Source: Agarophyton chilense (taxonomy: Eukaryota; Rhodophyta; Florideophyceae; Gracilariales; Gracilariaceae). Taken from it: 64,000 bases of DNA. The notes under the pieces are model-generated. The model was given only the letters and a program-made list of their open reading frames with translations. It was not told the DNA's origin and did not search any database. The translations under genes and the position numbers were made by a program. Positions 50,283 to 62,200 of this stretch are shown piece after piece. Position 1 is the stretch's first letter, and every line of letters starts with the position of its first letter. Location of the stretch: the NCBI GenBank assembly GCA_030374765.1, contig JARGXX010000013.1:1054001-1118000 (forward strand), in the 5' to 3' direction.

Positions 50283-52259
50283 TTAGTTTAGTTCGCTGAT
50301 TTCACTGATGCTAGGTTGTTTCCTCATCACTATAGAATCACATTTCACACAAAACGGGACTCTCCTTCTCTCGGATTCCCATCTACATCCAAGAGATCCC
50401 CGCGTGGTTTCCCAGAAGCTATCCAACTTTCCCCTTGACATTGCGACGAGGTTTTTGTCTGGTAAAATATACACAGAGTCACAAGAATAATGTGCAGGTG
50501 CTGCCAAGTTTTCTGTCATCACCTCAGTTTTCAAAACAAAACCAGAAATTACGTCGATAGCATCCATGTTCACTCTAGCCTTCGCCCATCTAGTGCCATA
50601 CAGTGTGAGACCATCTGGTGCGGTTTGTATTTGGTCGTAGGAGACAGTAGATGCAATTCTGTTGAAATCCTGGACCAGACGACCCGTCTCGGCTTCATAT
50701 ACATGCGGGAGTCTTTTCGAGGCTTCAACTTCAGCGTTGGTAAACAAAGTATCCCATATAAACAGGAGACAAGAGTCTTCTGAAAAGCCAATTGTGCATC
50801 TAGCGACATCGTCCGACTTCTCATACGCGATTCGAACGCGCTTCGTCGTGCTCAAAGCTGTTCTAAAAGTGGGGGGAATTACCTGGCGATATAGTAATCG
50901 ACCGCTCACACTAGAACGCATCTCGATGTGACGCTGCGAAATGCGTTTTCCATTCTTACCATGAGGACCACAATGTATACAAACCACGGAACAAAGAAGT
51001 TTTCCATTTGGTGCCATGCGGCTTGTACGAGCGACTTCATCGTTAAGTGAACCATGATGTGCCCATGCATTGTGAGGTCGAAGTCGGCATTTGTCTGACT
51101 CCTGGGCAGATTGTCTCACTCTATCGTGTCTTTGCACCTCCCCAGATCCAGATTTCACAGCGGAGGGAATACAATATGATCGAGATGTAATCGGATCATT
51201 CGGAAGGTCCGCTCTGGTAACCTTGGTAGATTCAGCATCATCTACCTGATCAAACCTCAAGACACCGAACTTGGAAATAGTATCAAAAAAGATAAACCGA
51301 GCGTCCATCCCGAGTTCAATTCTTGATGTGCATCGCGTAGACTCAAAGTTGAGCATCGCAAATCGCCTGTCATGCAACAACTCAATGCTTGCACCGTCGA
51401 TACAAGCCATAAAGACAAAATTAGATTCAGAGGGAGTTGCGAAGGATTTCCATCGTACGAGGTATGTAGCGGCCCCAGCTGTTGAATGTAACATGGCGGC
51501 GAAAGCAAGCTCCGGCTGTTGTTTTGTGCCTCTCCAAACCATATCGAAGCCATACTCCGGCACAAAAACGTGTGTAAAGGTGTGCACGACGAGATCATGC
51601 GGAAAGCCCAGACTATCGGCCACGAGAGAAACAGTTTGAACGGTGCAATCTTCGCACGGCTCGTATGTGACATCGTGCAGTTGACCGCGTATTTCGGTGC
51701 TTGATTCCCAGCCTCGAAGGCGGTGCAAGGGGTCGTGATGCTCTGGGATGAGGTTTCCGTGGGCCAATGTTATGAGAAAGGCAATGCGGGAGCCGTCCGG
51801 AGAGAAGCGAATGTTGGTGACGGTGCTGGCTGAAACGGTGTCCAAGCCAAGCTGAACGCGCCGAATGCAAGCGTCACGAATCCAAGCGAGCTGTACGCCG
51901 TTGCCGGACTGGGTCTCGTCGAGAAACATGACAAGGCTGTGTCCGTCGGGGGGTACGACGTGCGCGATGATGACCTTGTCGGTCATGTCGACGGGGATGC
52001 GGAACTGACGCCTGCAAAAAAGGTGGCACACAGACTTGTGGTGGGGGGCCTGGGCGGTGCACACGGCGTAATAGGCGGCGCGACAGACCTTGAGAAAGGA
52101 GTTGAGGTCTGAGACGGAGGTGAGACAAGCAGCGATGCGCGACCAGATGTCAAACGGAATCCAGTGGGAGAGAATGAAGGCGCCGCGCGGCTGGGCGGGC
52201 GGCGGGGCGTGGCGTGGTGGGGAGGGCGGAGAGGATGGGCCGGGGTCATTGCTACTCAT
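50283..52259 (-). CDS. F-box-like protein with a probable beta-propeller
   Basis: 658 residues from ATG 52259. The frame is open upstream, but that region is Pro/Arg-rich leader, and the C/T-rich stretch just before ATG 52259 matches the other genes. Residues 1-30 are Pro/Ser-rich. HWIPFDIWSRIAACL followed by DLNSFLKVCRAAYYAV resembles an F-box (Pro, Trp, Leu and the late V-C-R), which would bind Skp1 in an SCF ubiquitin ligase. The rest is beta-rich with propeller-like strands such as IRFSPDGSRIAFLI and MAPNGKLLCSVV, but regular WD repeats are not clear. CVKC near the C-terminus is a lone Cys pair. It shares a promoter region with the E2 gene, which is suggestive only. Confidence 0.5.
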   Translation of the reverse strand: MSSNDPGPSSPPSPPRHAPPPAQPRGAFILSHWIPFDIWSRIAACLTSVSDLNSFLKVCRAAYYAVCTAQAPHHKSVCHLFCRRQFRIPVDMTDKVIIAHVVPPDGHSLVMFLDETQSGNGVQLAWIRDACIRRVQLGLDTVSASTVTNIRFSPDGSRIAFLITLAHGNLIPEHHDPLHRLRGWESSTEIRGQLHDVTYEPCEDCTVQTVSLVADSLGFPHDLVVHTFTHVFVPEYGFDMVWRGTKQQPELAFAAMLHSTAGAATYLVRWKSFATPSESNFVFMACIDGASIELLHDRRFAMLNFESTRCTSRIELGMDARFIFFDTISKFGVLRFDQVDDAESTKVTRADLPNDPITSRSYCIPSAVKSGSGEVQRHDRVRQSAQESDKCRLRPHNAWAHHGSLNDEVARTSRMAPNGKLLCSVVCIHCGPHGKNGKRISQRHIEMRSSVSGRLLYRQVIPPTFRTALSTTKRVRIAYEKSDDVARCTIGFSEDSCLLFIWDTLFTNAEVEASKRLPHVYEAETGRLVQDFNRIASTVSYDQIQTAPDGLTLYGTRWAKARVNMDAIDVISGFVLKTEVMTENLAAPAHYSCDSVYILPDKNLVAMSRGKLDSFWETTRGSLGCRWESERRRVPFCVKCDSIVMRKQPSISEISELN

Positions 52260-52872
52260 GGGATGGAGGGTGATGAGGAGGAAATGAAGATTGCAGTGTT
52301 TGATGGATAGTAGCGGCGAAGGTGGGGAGAGGGAGGGAGGGAGGAAGTGGCGATCGGCTGATACGGCGGGGACATGACGGTGGGAAAGAAGGTGGCGGCA
52401 AAACGGAAGGGGACACGGCGATGGGGGAGCGGGAGGGCCGTGGAACGGGTCGAGGGGGTTCAAGCCGGCGACAGCGCGAGGGCGGTTAGCCAGTGCAGGC
52501 GAAGTGACGCGGCGCGCGCGCGCCGTGATGCAGATGGTGCGCGCGCACACTTGGCGGCGTTCCGTTGGGCAGCGCATGTCCCGCGCCCACGTGCAGCGCG
52601 TGTGCATGGTCGCGTGGAATGAAATTCGCGCGTGCATAACTGCCACCCGCCTCGTTGGTTGCACCTGCGCGTCTTAGCGTCGCCCAGCGGAGCGTTTGTG
52701 CAGCGCTCCTTCCACGCCCCCATCTCGCGCCCCCTTCTCATCCCGTGTGTGCGCCCGTCTTGCCCATCCTGCTTCGCCGCGCATTAGCGTCGTCTCGCCT
52801 TCTTTCCGGCCCCCAACCCACGCCCCTCCCCCGCTCCGCTGCCTCCTTGCTCGCTCCGGCTGCGCTTCCATC
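52260..52872. promoter_or_regulatory. Bidirectional promoter region between F-box-like and UBE2H genes
   Basis: 613 bp between two divergent start codons. Both leaders are strongly pyrimidine-rich on their own coding strand (52270-52370 on the minus strand, 52690-52870 on the plus strand). A run of alternating CGCGCG lies near 52510-52550. No TATA box is obvious. Confidence 0.45.
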
Positions 52873-53869
52873 ATGGCGTCGCCTGGGAAGCGCAGAGAGA
52901 CAGATCTTATGAAGCTGTACGTGTGCCACCTCCTGCCAATGTCGTTGTCTCTTCGTTCTACCCTGCCGACCCAACCCAACCTACGTTTCGCATCTCGCTA
53001 ACTCTCGGCTTCTGTCAACATTCTCCCCGACCTGTGCAGTATGATGGCTGATTATGAAATTCAGATGGCAGATGGCGACCGCGTCGGCGAATTCTTTGTC
53101 AAGTTCCATGGCCCCAAGTCCAGTACGTTGCTTTCTCAATTCTACCAGAGTTTCATCCTCTCTGCCGCCTCATGCTGACCTCCTTTCGTGCCGTGTTTGC
53201 ATACATCTTCGTCCTCTAGCACCTTATGAGGGTGGGGTGTGGAAAGTGCACGTCGAACTTCCCGACGCTTACCCGTACAAGAGCCCCAGCATCGGTTTTA
53301 TAAACAGACTCTACCACCCCAATGTGGATGAGATGTAAGTTCCGCCCCGCGCTTTGACGTTTCCATTCCTCCTTCTCACGTCACACTGACAATGTATATG
53401 ATTTCTGCGACCCCGCTCTGGATGCTTATTTTTGCGCGCCTCAATCGTCGTTTAATCTCTTTTTTACGCTCCGTTGCGAAGGTCCGGCAGTGTGTGCCTC
53501 GACGTTATAAACCAGTCATGGAGTCCCATGTACGATCTTACTAACATTTTTGAAGTCTTTTTACCCCAGCTCCTCACTTATCCGAATCCTACCGATCCAC
53601 TCAACGGGGAGGCCGCCGCTTTGCAAATGAGAGAACCCGAGCGCTACAAACAAAAAGTCATCGAATACGTCAACAAGTATGCCAAACCTGAAGATTTCCC
53701 TACGGGGGATACCGCCAACGGAGATGATGACGATGACGCTTCCAACTTTTCCATGAGCGACTCTGACGGTGAGGCTGCAGATGATATTCTCGGTGATGAA
53801 GATGGCCCTCTTGCTCCCCTCTCTGTTGCAGATGAGAAGGACCTTGCCGACGGCACCGCTCAACGATAG
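52873..53869 (+). CDS. UBE2H: UBE2H-type ubiquitin-conjugating enzyme E2, three introns
   Basis: Four exons: 52873-52916, 53040-53122, 53220-53334, 53482-53869, totalling 630 bases and 209 residues. All introns have GT-AG ends (GTACGT, GTACGT and GTAAGT donors; 123, 97 and 147 bp), and joining them restores the family sequence without breaks. [15 protein letters not shown] matches the UBE2H N-terminus; [39 protein letters not shown] and [13 protein letters not shown] follow, the last holding the active Cys. The tail is acidic ([17 protein letters not shown]) as in UBE2H and yeast Ubc8. Ubc8/UBE2H acts with the GID/CTLH ligase, which in yeast degrades gluconeogenic enzymes. It is the most intron-rich gene in this window. 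Confidence 0.9.
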
Positions 53870-56199
53870 CTCGCCGATACACGCAAGCCTTGTGTCTGCT
53901 TGCCACCCTGCTAGCGCGGCTTACCTATATCAGGGTCTCGTTCCAAGCCGTGCATTGTTTCGACGTACAGGCCGCCAATGTAGACGACCCTAACTATCTG
54001 GCACCACATTTACTGCCTGGTAGTTTCATTTCAGATGGAGTGTGTAATGCGCCCATGTCTGATCTCTGCTTTCCGCACCCTCTCGGTTTTGTTGAAATCG
54101 CTGTGGTCGGCAACACGGACAATTGCGATCCGGGCAGCAGGTGGCGTATTTTTATTATGAGTTTTGATTTTGAGTTCGTAGTTCGCTTCTTGTTGTTGTC
54201 CTAGAAACAATTGAACGAAGCTTTACCATTATTTCTATATAAAGTTTTACTATCAATGGCTTCAAAAGTGTTCATATCTGTTCCTTCAGTTGTCCCACCT
54301 TGTCGGAGTTCTTGCGCGTTTACAACAGCTCACTGGGTTTCCTCGTCACCGTTGTCAGTTGGCTGACATGATTCCGGCACGCACCCGTTGTTGCTCGAAC
54401 GGGCCACGTCATGGCTTTTTTTTGACAGACAGGAGGTCAGCCACGCTAGAGGGTTCCTGGTTGTCATTGGCCTTATCTACGCCTGTTTTGTGTAGAAACT
54501 CTTTTTGGTGTGCATCATACCGGTCCATCTCCTGTATCCAAAAGCTAGGTTGTAATTGAGGATTTTCAGTTATCGTCTTTGAGTAAAGGGTTGCAATGGG
54601 AATTTCGGATGAAATATCATACTGTCGAAGACCAGATATCTCTCTCATACAAATCTTATCCTGATGCCCAAAGACCCAAAGCTGTGTTTCGACTTCTCGC
54701 CAAACCTGTCGCTATGATGCCAAGTAATTCACATCACATGTGGACAGGGTGAAGGTTTAACCCTAAACCCTATTCTCCTGAAAAAAAAATCAGCCACCTA
54801 CAACACCAGAAGAACAATGGCTCCCGATGTCGTCCCGAATAATTCAAAAACATAAAATCGTCATTCTTTACTCGGGCATGGATAGAGGACATGTCTTCAA
54901 TTTTTCGAATAGTACTGAGTTTGCGAAACGGAGTAGCTTAAAGATAACAAAGCCATCGAGAGCACTGGAGTGTCATTCTGTCCATTTTTTAGGTGTCTTC
55001 GCGACAGGAACTTATCTCCTGCTAGTATTCCGAGCTGGCCTGCATAAGGACCAGCCTGCTGGTAGATTCTGAGGAGCCTGAGTTGCCGTATTCTTTAGTA
55101 GGCGGGAGTGGGGGAGAGCTTCCTAAAATGATCTGATCTCGAGGAAATCACCTCATCCCCCTGACTCTGTAAATCTCATTTTGAGGCAAACCGCCGTTAC
55201 CAAACTACTGAGGTGGTGGTGCTCCGACCAAATTTTTTTTACGAACCCCTAGCTGAAATTTATGGTTTAGTTTTTACAACTCTCGACATACTAGTTATTT
55301 TGGATGAATCTGCATATAGAAATTGATTGACCCACTAAATATACTTCTTCCTCATGCAATGTATCCACAAACATCTATTTCCTCCGGGCTGAATGAGCTG
55401 GAAGCGACAGGTCCAATGATTTTCAAGAATTCACATATATGCTTCTAGGAATAAAACGAATATCATGGTTGCACAAAAAATTCCGCTTGCGCTTCTTTAA
55501 GCTTTATTGCTCACGAGGGGAAACTCAAGAAAAAGCCAGCAACTCGACTCAGATGTTGAGCCGCTGGGAGAACACTTCAAACATTTCTGAATAACAGAAC
55601 TGGGCTGCGTAATAGCATATACGGTGTGGAGTTTCACGCAGCACAGAAGTTGGAAAACTTGAAAAGATCAATCTTTCTCAACGATTCCGTTGAGGCAATT
55701 CATTTCTTTCCCAAGCATTTGAGCTAATAAAATACCCGAGATTATTGTCTCACTCATTTTGCAAATGTTGCGATTAGGAGAGGATTTGTATCTCGTGAGT
55801 GATTAACTCGAAAGAGAATTGGTTGTAGTGATTCTGGGGCTTTCCTCTTTGTCACAACATCGAGCATAAAATCGTTGGATCAGGGTCTGTCGCATATGCG
55901 CGTAGCAGGTATGACACCGGTGCGCTGAGCTAGCTAGCTCTAGAGTAGAGCTCGTTGGTGCAAGTGTATCGGTGGACATGTGTATTACGTGCATATGACA
56001 TTGGCGCCAAAAAGGGCGACAATATGGTGGTTGATCTGTTTTGCAAGGAACACATGACAACCTCCGCAGGTTTTCAAGTCCGACACTCTTTGATCTTTGA
56101 GAGTTGCCAAGGTAATCGGGTATGAAGAGTGCCTCTTCCTTGTCCGTTCACCGGGCCCACCGCTATTAATATTCAATGTGACTGAAGAATATCAACTCA
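53870..56199. other. Intergenic region, no confident gene
   Basis: 2.3 kb between UBE2H and ATR. A minus-strand 79-codon frame at 54409-54648 has a hydrophilic, protein-like composition (PSFWIQEMDRYDAHQKEFL) but no recognisable family. Other short frames look random. A short telomere-like motif lies at 54757-54772. Confidence 0.45.
54757..54772. repeat. Short telomere-like motif (CCCTAAACCCTA)
   Basis: TTAACCCTAAACCCTA carries about two units of the plant-type telomere repeat, which also equals the plant telo-box promoter element. It is too short to be a telomere scar with confidence. Confidence 0.35.
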
Positions 56200-56217
56200 A
56201 TGCAAGCGGCAGAATGA
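56200..56217 (+). promoter_or_regulatory. Five-codon upstream ORF overlapping the ATR start
   Basis: ATGCAAGCGGCAGAATGA: its TGA (56215-56217) overlaps the ATR start codon (56214-56216) as ATGA. Such overlap could lower ATR translation or allow coupled reinitiation. Whether the transcript includes it is not known. Confidence 0.4.
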
Positions 56218-59200
56218 CGCCGCCATTAACGAGCGACACGCCCGACCCGAACACACTGATTGCCACCATCTTGCTGCACTTGCCAACGTTTCAAAACAAG
56301 CCGGGAATAGCTGCTGCAGCCTTTCAGACAATCCGAAAGGCTAGTCAGACGTCCAATGTCCAGCAAATCAGCTATTCCCTGCTTTTGCCAATCACAGCAT
56401 TGTCTCTCAACTCTAAGTCTGCTACGGTTCGCTCTCATGCGCGCAATATTTGTATCTTGTTTCTTCGCTGCTTGGTCCTGCGAAGATTGAGAAATGTTGT
56501 TGCGATATACGTTGAGGATATTGTGCAGCTGTTTAAAAACATCGTTGCACATCAGAATAACGAATATGTTCAATGCAATCTTCCAAACTTCATCTTGGCA
56601 ACAACGGAAAACGTCGCGGCCAACAAGAATCATCCGCAGCTCGAGAAAGAAGTATTGCAACTGCCTGTCAATTCGACCACGCTTGAATCATTGCTTCATT
56701 TGTTTGCGCTTTTGATTCCATCATCTCTATCCATTCAGCAGCCACGAAATGATGTCGAAAAGGTCAAACAAAACCACAGCTTTTCTGTGAAAGATATCAC
56801 ACCCGATGCCATAAAACTTTGGCACTGCTTAGGCGGCAGGGCGCAAGCTAAGGTTCTCAGTCTGGCTACAAACCAGGCGTTGCTGGCTGGGCAATGCGGA
56901 TATGACGTTGCAGGTGTTGCTGTTCACATTTGGGAGCGTGCTTTTGATCCTGGGGCTTGCTACATAGTTCCACCATGCCTCCGAGAAAGCTTGTGTATCG
57001 TGGCGAATCAGGTACTTCGAGAATCTTACGCACTACAGATAGATGACCGGTCTGTTGATGTGCGTGCTGGGCTTTATAGACTATGTCAACTCTCTGATAA
57101 TTTGGGAATGATAGACGGTAAGACTTGGTCTGAATGTGGGATAAGGGAAGCAGCCCAACCAAATACGGATCTTGGGTTGCAGCTACGATCGTTGTCCAAG
57201 TCTGGTTTGGTTCAATCTTACATTCTGGAAAGTGAGGCCGTAAAGAAAGAAGAGTGTTTGGAACCGCCTCTGAAAAAGCGAAGGGTTGAGAATTTCGACG
57301 ATTCCGCGAGTTTTGCGCCAGAAAGAACGTTGGAAAGCGGAGAAAGAACGCAAAACACTGCATCGGAATACCATCGACTGACCGTGAATGGACTTTTCAA
57401 GAGCGTAAAGGCTCTGCCAAGCACTGACATTTGTGCGACAGATCCACAATGTCTTACTTTATTAGCAAACGCATGTAGTCTCACAGCGGACTCTATATGC
57501 AACATTGTTGTTGAAGGTGGCCACCATGTAGAACCGGTAAGGGAATGGCTTTCATTTGCTTCCTCTCTTAGTCACATTGGCCAAGACATCATGCGCACTA
57601 GGAAGGATGGGCCCCAAAACCGACCTCTCGGGGCTGCAGCGATATTTGCTCGCGCTTGCCTCCATCTTGGATCAGTTCTGACACAGCTGAAGTCTCAACT
57701 AGTGCAAAAGAGATCTATGGAAAATATAGACGGCACGGAATTTGTTGACACTACGAATATGGCATTGTTAAGTGTTGTAGTGAATGTTCTAAGCCTTGGA
57801 AGCGCATGTGAGGAGGATTCAGAGAACCCGTACCCGGCGTCCCAGTTTGCAGACTTGGCAATGGATGTCATAGTGGCTATTCGAGAAGAACGTATTCATA
57901 CCACTGGCATATTACGCGCTTTGAAGACGTGCTGTGAGCGCTTCCTGCATGGGATGATTAGTGGAACGTTGCGAAGAGAAACTACATGGGTTATTCTTCG
58001 AGCAGTGTTGCAAATGAGTCGCTGCTTGAAGGCATTTCAGCCAGACCCGGCCACACGAAATTTTCACGAAGATATCTGTAGCTATATTTCTAACTTTAAC
58101 TCAACTGAAGAACTTTCTGTTGACTGCCTGGCCGTCCTGGAGCATGTGATATGTTTCAAAGTTCAATGCGAACATCTTCATGAGATCGGACAATGTAGAT
58201 CCGAAGAAGTCATCTGTGAGGAAAGTCCTCGGCTTGACGAAGAGACTTGGAAGACTATTTTTACGGCCTTAAAGAAGTTAAGGGACAATATTCGAGAAGA
58301 TGCTCACCTTCCTGATTTGTTCAACTGTGCAGGCGTTCTTACTATTCACTGTCCCCACGCACGGGAACATGAAGCGTTAGGCTTCTTCAAGAGCTTTATG
58401 GATAATACGAGCACTGCTGCCCTATCTCCCAAGATAAAGCTGTTTCCTGTGCTTTTGGAACGAAGCGAGCAAGCAGTTATGCGAGATAGTTGTGGCTTTG
58501 ACACAGTTCTTATCGACGAAGATCACTTGCTGGAGGCTTCCCAAGCTTTGCCTGCCCCGGGCTCTGCCAGAAAGAAGAAAATGGGACATTATTCGACCTT
58601 TGGTCTCGAAGTAAGTCACCGCGCCCAAAAATACATGTTTTCCACAGAAGATAAACAAGTAGAATTAAGCTACCTGGCCATATTTGGAAGCCTACTTTGT
58701 TCATCTCATCAAGTTCTTGCATCTCGGATTTTCGGACCGAGCGTCACTGGATTACTCGTGAGAGCCAGCAAAGACCTCCACCAGATCTCACTCGACGAGT
58801 CAAAGTGCATTGACGCACAAACAAGAAGCAAATTCTTTTTGGATGAGAGTGTTCCGTGCACACTATCTGCATGGAATCACATTCTCATGACTGCATCTTT
58901 AGAGTCTGACCAATTTCGGTTGCAAGCATCGTGTGCAAATACAGCGTTAAGGAAGAGGCATAGTCTTTTTGAACAACAACGCGCTCCTTGCCAAAAGCGA
59001 ACATTGTGTTCTTTAGTTTGTGATCTGCTCAATCCTCGACTACGCGAGTTTATTCCTTATTGCGTCAAACAGCTCCTGCGGGAACCTGGCTTTGCCGAGA
59101 GAATGGAAGAGATGGTCAGCGAAGGAAACCAAAAATTCTTTTGGGTCCGTGTTTCTCGAGATACAGTTGTTCATTTGCTCAAAGAGCGAGACCAGGAGGC

Positions 59201-62200
59201 TCTTGAAGAGCTCGCAGAAAAAGTTCAGCGGCCGATGAAAACGCTTGTAGAACGAGCCAGTGCAGACGCTTTGGCCCTATCGTTCATGACAGAGACATCG
59301 GGGCTGAAGCTAAAGACAGATGGGTTTCACCGGCTCATCCTCGAATTATTAGAAGTCTCGCTGGGCGACATTGTTCGGAAGAAGTTTGGGAAGATCGTCC
59401 AGAGATTGGTGATGGAATTTGGAGGGCCGAAAGAAGCGTCTGCGAAACACGGCCTCGTCGCTTTATCTACATTTATGCCCAATCGACGCAACATAGATCC
59501 GTCAATGGGACGAATCGCCGGAATTCTAATCACCAGCAACTTTATGCTTGTCATGGACGCCGTCAATAGGGGATTGTTCAACTCAAAAGCGACGAGTCAA
59601 GAAAGAAGAAGGCATTTGATAATGCTAGAGGTTGTCCTTGCTCTCTCTTCTGATCAACTTCATCTGTTCGTCCCAAAAGTAATGGCAACTCTTAAAATGG
59701 CTCTCGATGTCAACAAAGCTGATAATGTTGTTTACAGACAGACGTTGACGTTATGGAAGAACTTTTTGAAATTGCTTGGACCCCAAAGGCTTGTTCCACA
59801 CATAGGAACAGTCTTTGCAATACTAATGCCAGTACGTTTTGACCAGGGAAGCATGTTGCAGACCGAGCTCGGAAACGTTCTCACCTCCATCAAACCAGAA
59901 GAGGTTGGTGACAAACCTTCACTTCTATTGTTGCTTCGAATCATGAGACAAGTAATCTTTCATGACGGGGGCTATTTGAATAACTCAGTCTACAGATGGA
60001 ATAAATCAGACAAACAGTTGAGTATACAAGAGTTACATGGAGTATGCAAGAACGTAGAAAGTATTATTGGGCATCACGAAAATGAGAGTATAGAGGTCTA
60101 TGCTTCCCAGTACCTCTTGTGTGTTCTGCGGAGTAATCGCCACGCTCTGAACAAGGTATTGTTTTGTGCAGCAGACCTATCTCGGGCTGATAGACAGAAA
60201 GACTTTGGAATGGTGGCCAGCATGTTGGAGATATTGGTGTCTCAGCTCAGCAAAACTAAAAGCATAGACTGTCAGGATATCTTGATTCAATGTATAGGTG
60301 AGATAGGAGCCATCGATCCAGGACTACTTCCGCAAAACCGTAAGGAGCGACTGCTGGGATTACATCATAGCCGGTTGGTTCGACCGAACTATCCAAAAAG
60401 TGTACACGGTTTTGCTGCTGTGCTACTTGATGATTTCTTGGTGGTTGCCCTGAGAAAAGGAGAGAAACAAGAGTCATCAAAAAGCCAATTCAATAGAGTG
60501 GGTCTCGTGATCCAGGAACTGCTTCGATTGTGCGGCTGCAACAGGAGCACTCCGATCCGAGCGAATGTACCATGTGCTGGGGAATCGCCACGGCGAGCTG
60601 AACAGGATTGGGAATCAATCCTTGCTCGTCTGCCAAAGGAGGAAAAGGCCATTCTATTTTGGGAAAGCCTCTCAAGCACCTCAAGAGATGCTGTACAGCC
60701 ATATCTCGCTGAGCCTTTTGATGTCAGTCAGTACCTCTCTATATTTGGCGAAAACTCGGAGCGTAATGCTGAACCAGCGTGTCAGCCAGTGTGGTCGAAG
60801 GTTAGAGCTTTGGTTCCGCTGGGAAGACGCGTTACGGCTCAGGAATGGATACGTCAGATGACCGTCCAATTGGTGGATTTCATAGGAAGACAAGGGCAAT
60901 TTGGAGAGTTGCTAAGAGCTCTTCGACCCATCCTTCGCTATGAAGATCAGCTGAACAATCACATATTTCCTCTTGTGGTGACAACTGCCTTGGATTTGCA
61001 ACATAGCCTGCAAATGAGTGAAGTCAAGGAATTCCTAATCCGCGAGATCAAAGAAGTTCTAGTAGAAGCAACATCACCGCAGTCTGTTTTTGATCTACTT
61101 GACACTCTTCGGGCATGGCGTGATAGGCGATCTGAGAAGCGTGGGGCTGAAACATACATGTCTAATTATTCCAGACCGATTGAAGCCAGCGAGGCGCAGA
61201 TCCTTTCCCGCACCAGAATCCCTGTGGAGAAGTTTATGGATATAGCTGTAGCGAATGACCCACTTACAGGGTTGGTCGACTTGTATGGAAGGGGATCGAG
61301 TGGCCTTTCATTGCTGACTCAAGCGCGGGCCGCGCTGGCCTCTCGATCACACCACCGTGCGATTATGCTTGCGGAATACCATATACGAAATACTAGAGCG
61401 AAGACAGGGTTTCCGGGGTGGCCCTCCTACATTGAGATGCTTCGCGGGAGGGCAAGGAAAGGTGATCTCTCCCGCTCCAACTCTGAGACTGAAGCTCTCG
61501 AGGTATTGCAGCAGGCATACGCCAACATTGAAGATGTTCCCAACATGGAAGGGATTGCTAAACTACGTTTTGAGAGCGCGCTAACTGAGATCATATCAGA
61601 CTCGGAAGCGGCTGGGAAATATGATGAAGCACTGGCCACATACGAGCATGCGCTCGCAGATGACCCAAGAAACGCAGCTCTACACAATGGGTTTTTGAGC
61701 TGTCTGATGACGCTGGGGCACTGGGAGACCATGCTGTCACATGCGGAAGGATTGGTTTCGTCTTCAACTCTTCCGGAAGCTGAGTTGCGTCAGACAGCCA
61801 AGGCTCACGGCATCGCAGCAGCATGGCGTCTTGGGCGATGGGAAAAGCTTGAACAGCTGCATGATGTTTTGGTAGAAACATCCTCGTTTCATGTCAATGA
61901 TGAACCGATGGATGCGCTATGGAAACTAGGGTACACAACGCACTTTGCAAATATGCTTCTCTGTGTTCGAAAGAAGAACCTGGATCAACTGGAGAAAGAA
62001 TCCTCCCTTGCTCGTCGCCATCTCATTCAACCGCTCATGCGGGCCGCAAAGGAAAGCTATCATCGCACTTATCCGATTATTACGTTTGTACACTCTGCGT
62101 GCGAAGCCGAAGATGCGGCTCGCCATCATTTTCTTGCTTCTTCCTCTCCTTCTGGAGAGAATGGTTCTACCGAGCACCCTGGTCGGAAGGACCACAATGC

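Noticed and set aside
52260-52664. Extended N-terminus of the F-box-like protein
   Set aside because: The upstream frame is Arg/Pro-rich leader DNA and contains the C/T-rich tract seen before other start codons.
54757-54772. Interstitial telomere from a chromosome fusion
   Set aside because: Only about two repeat units, which is too short. It is kept only as a low-confidence motif.
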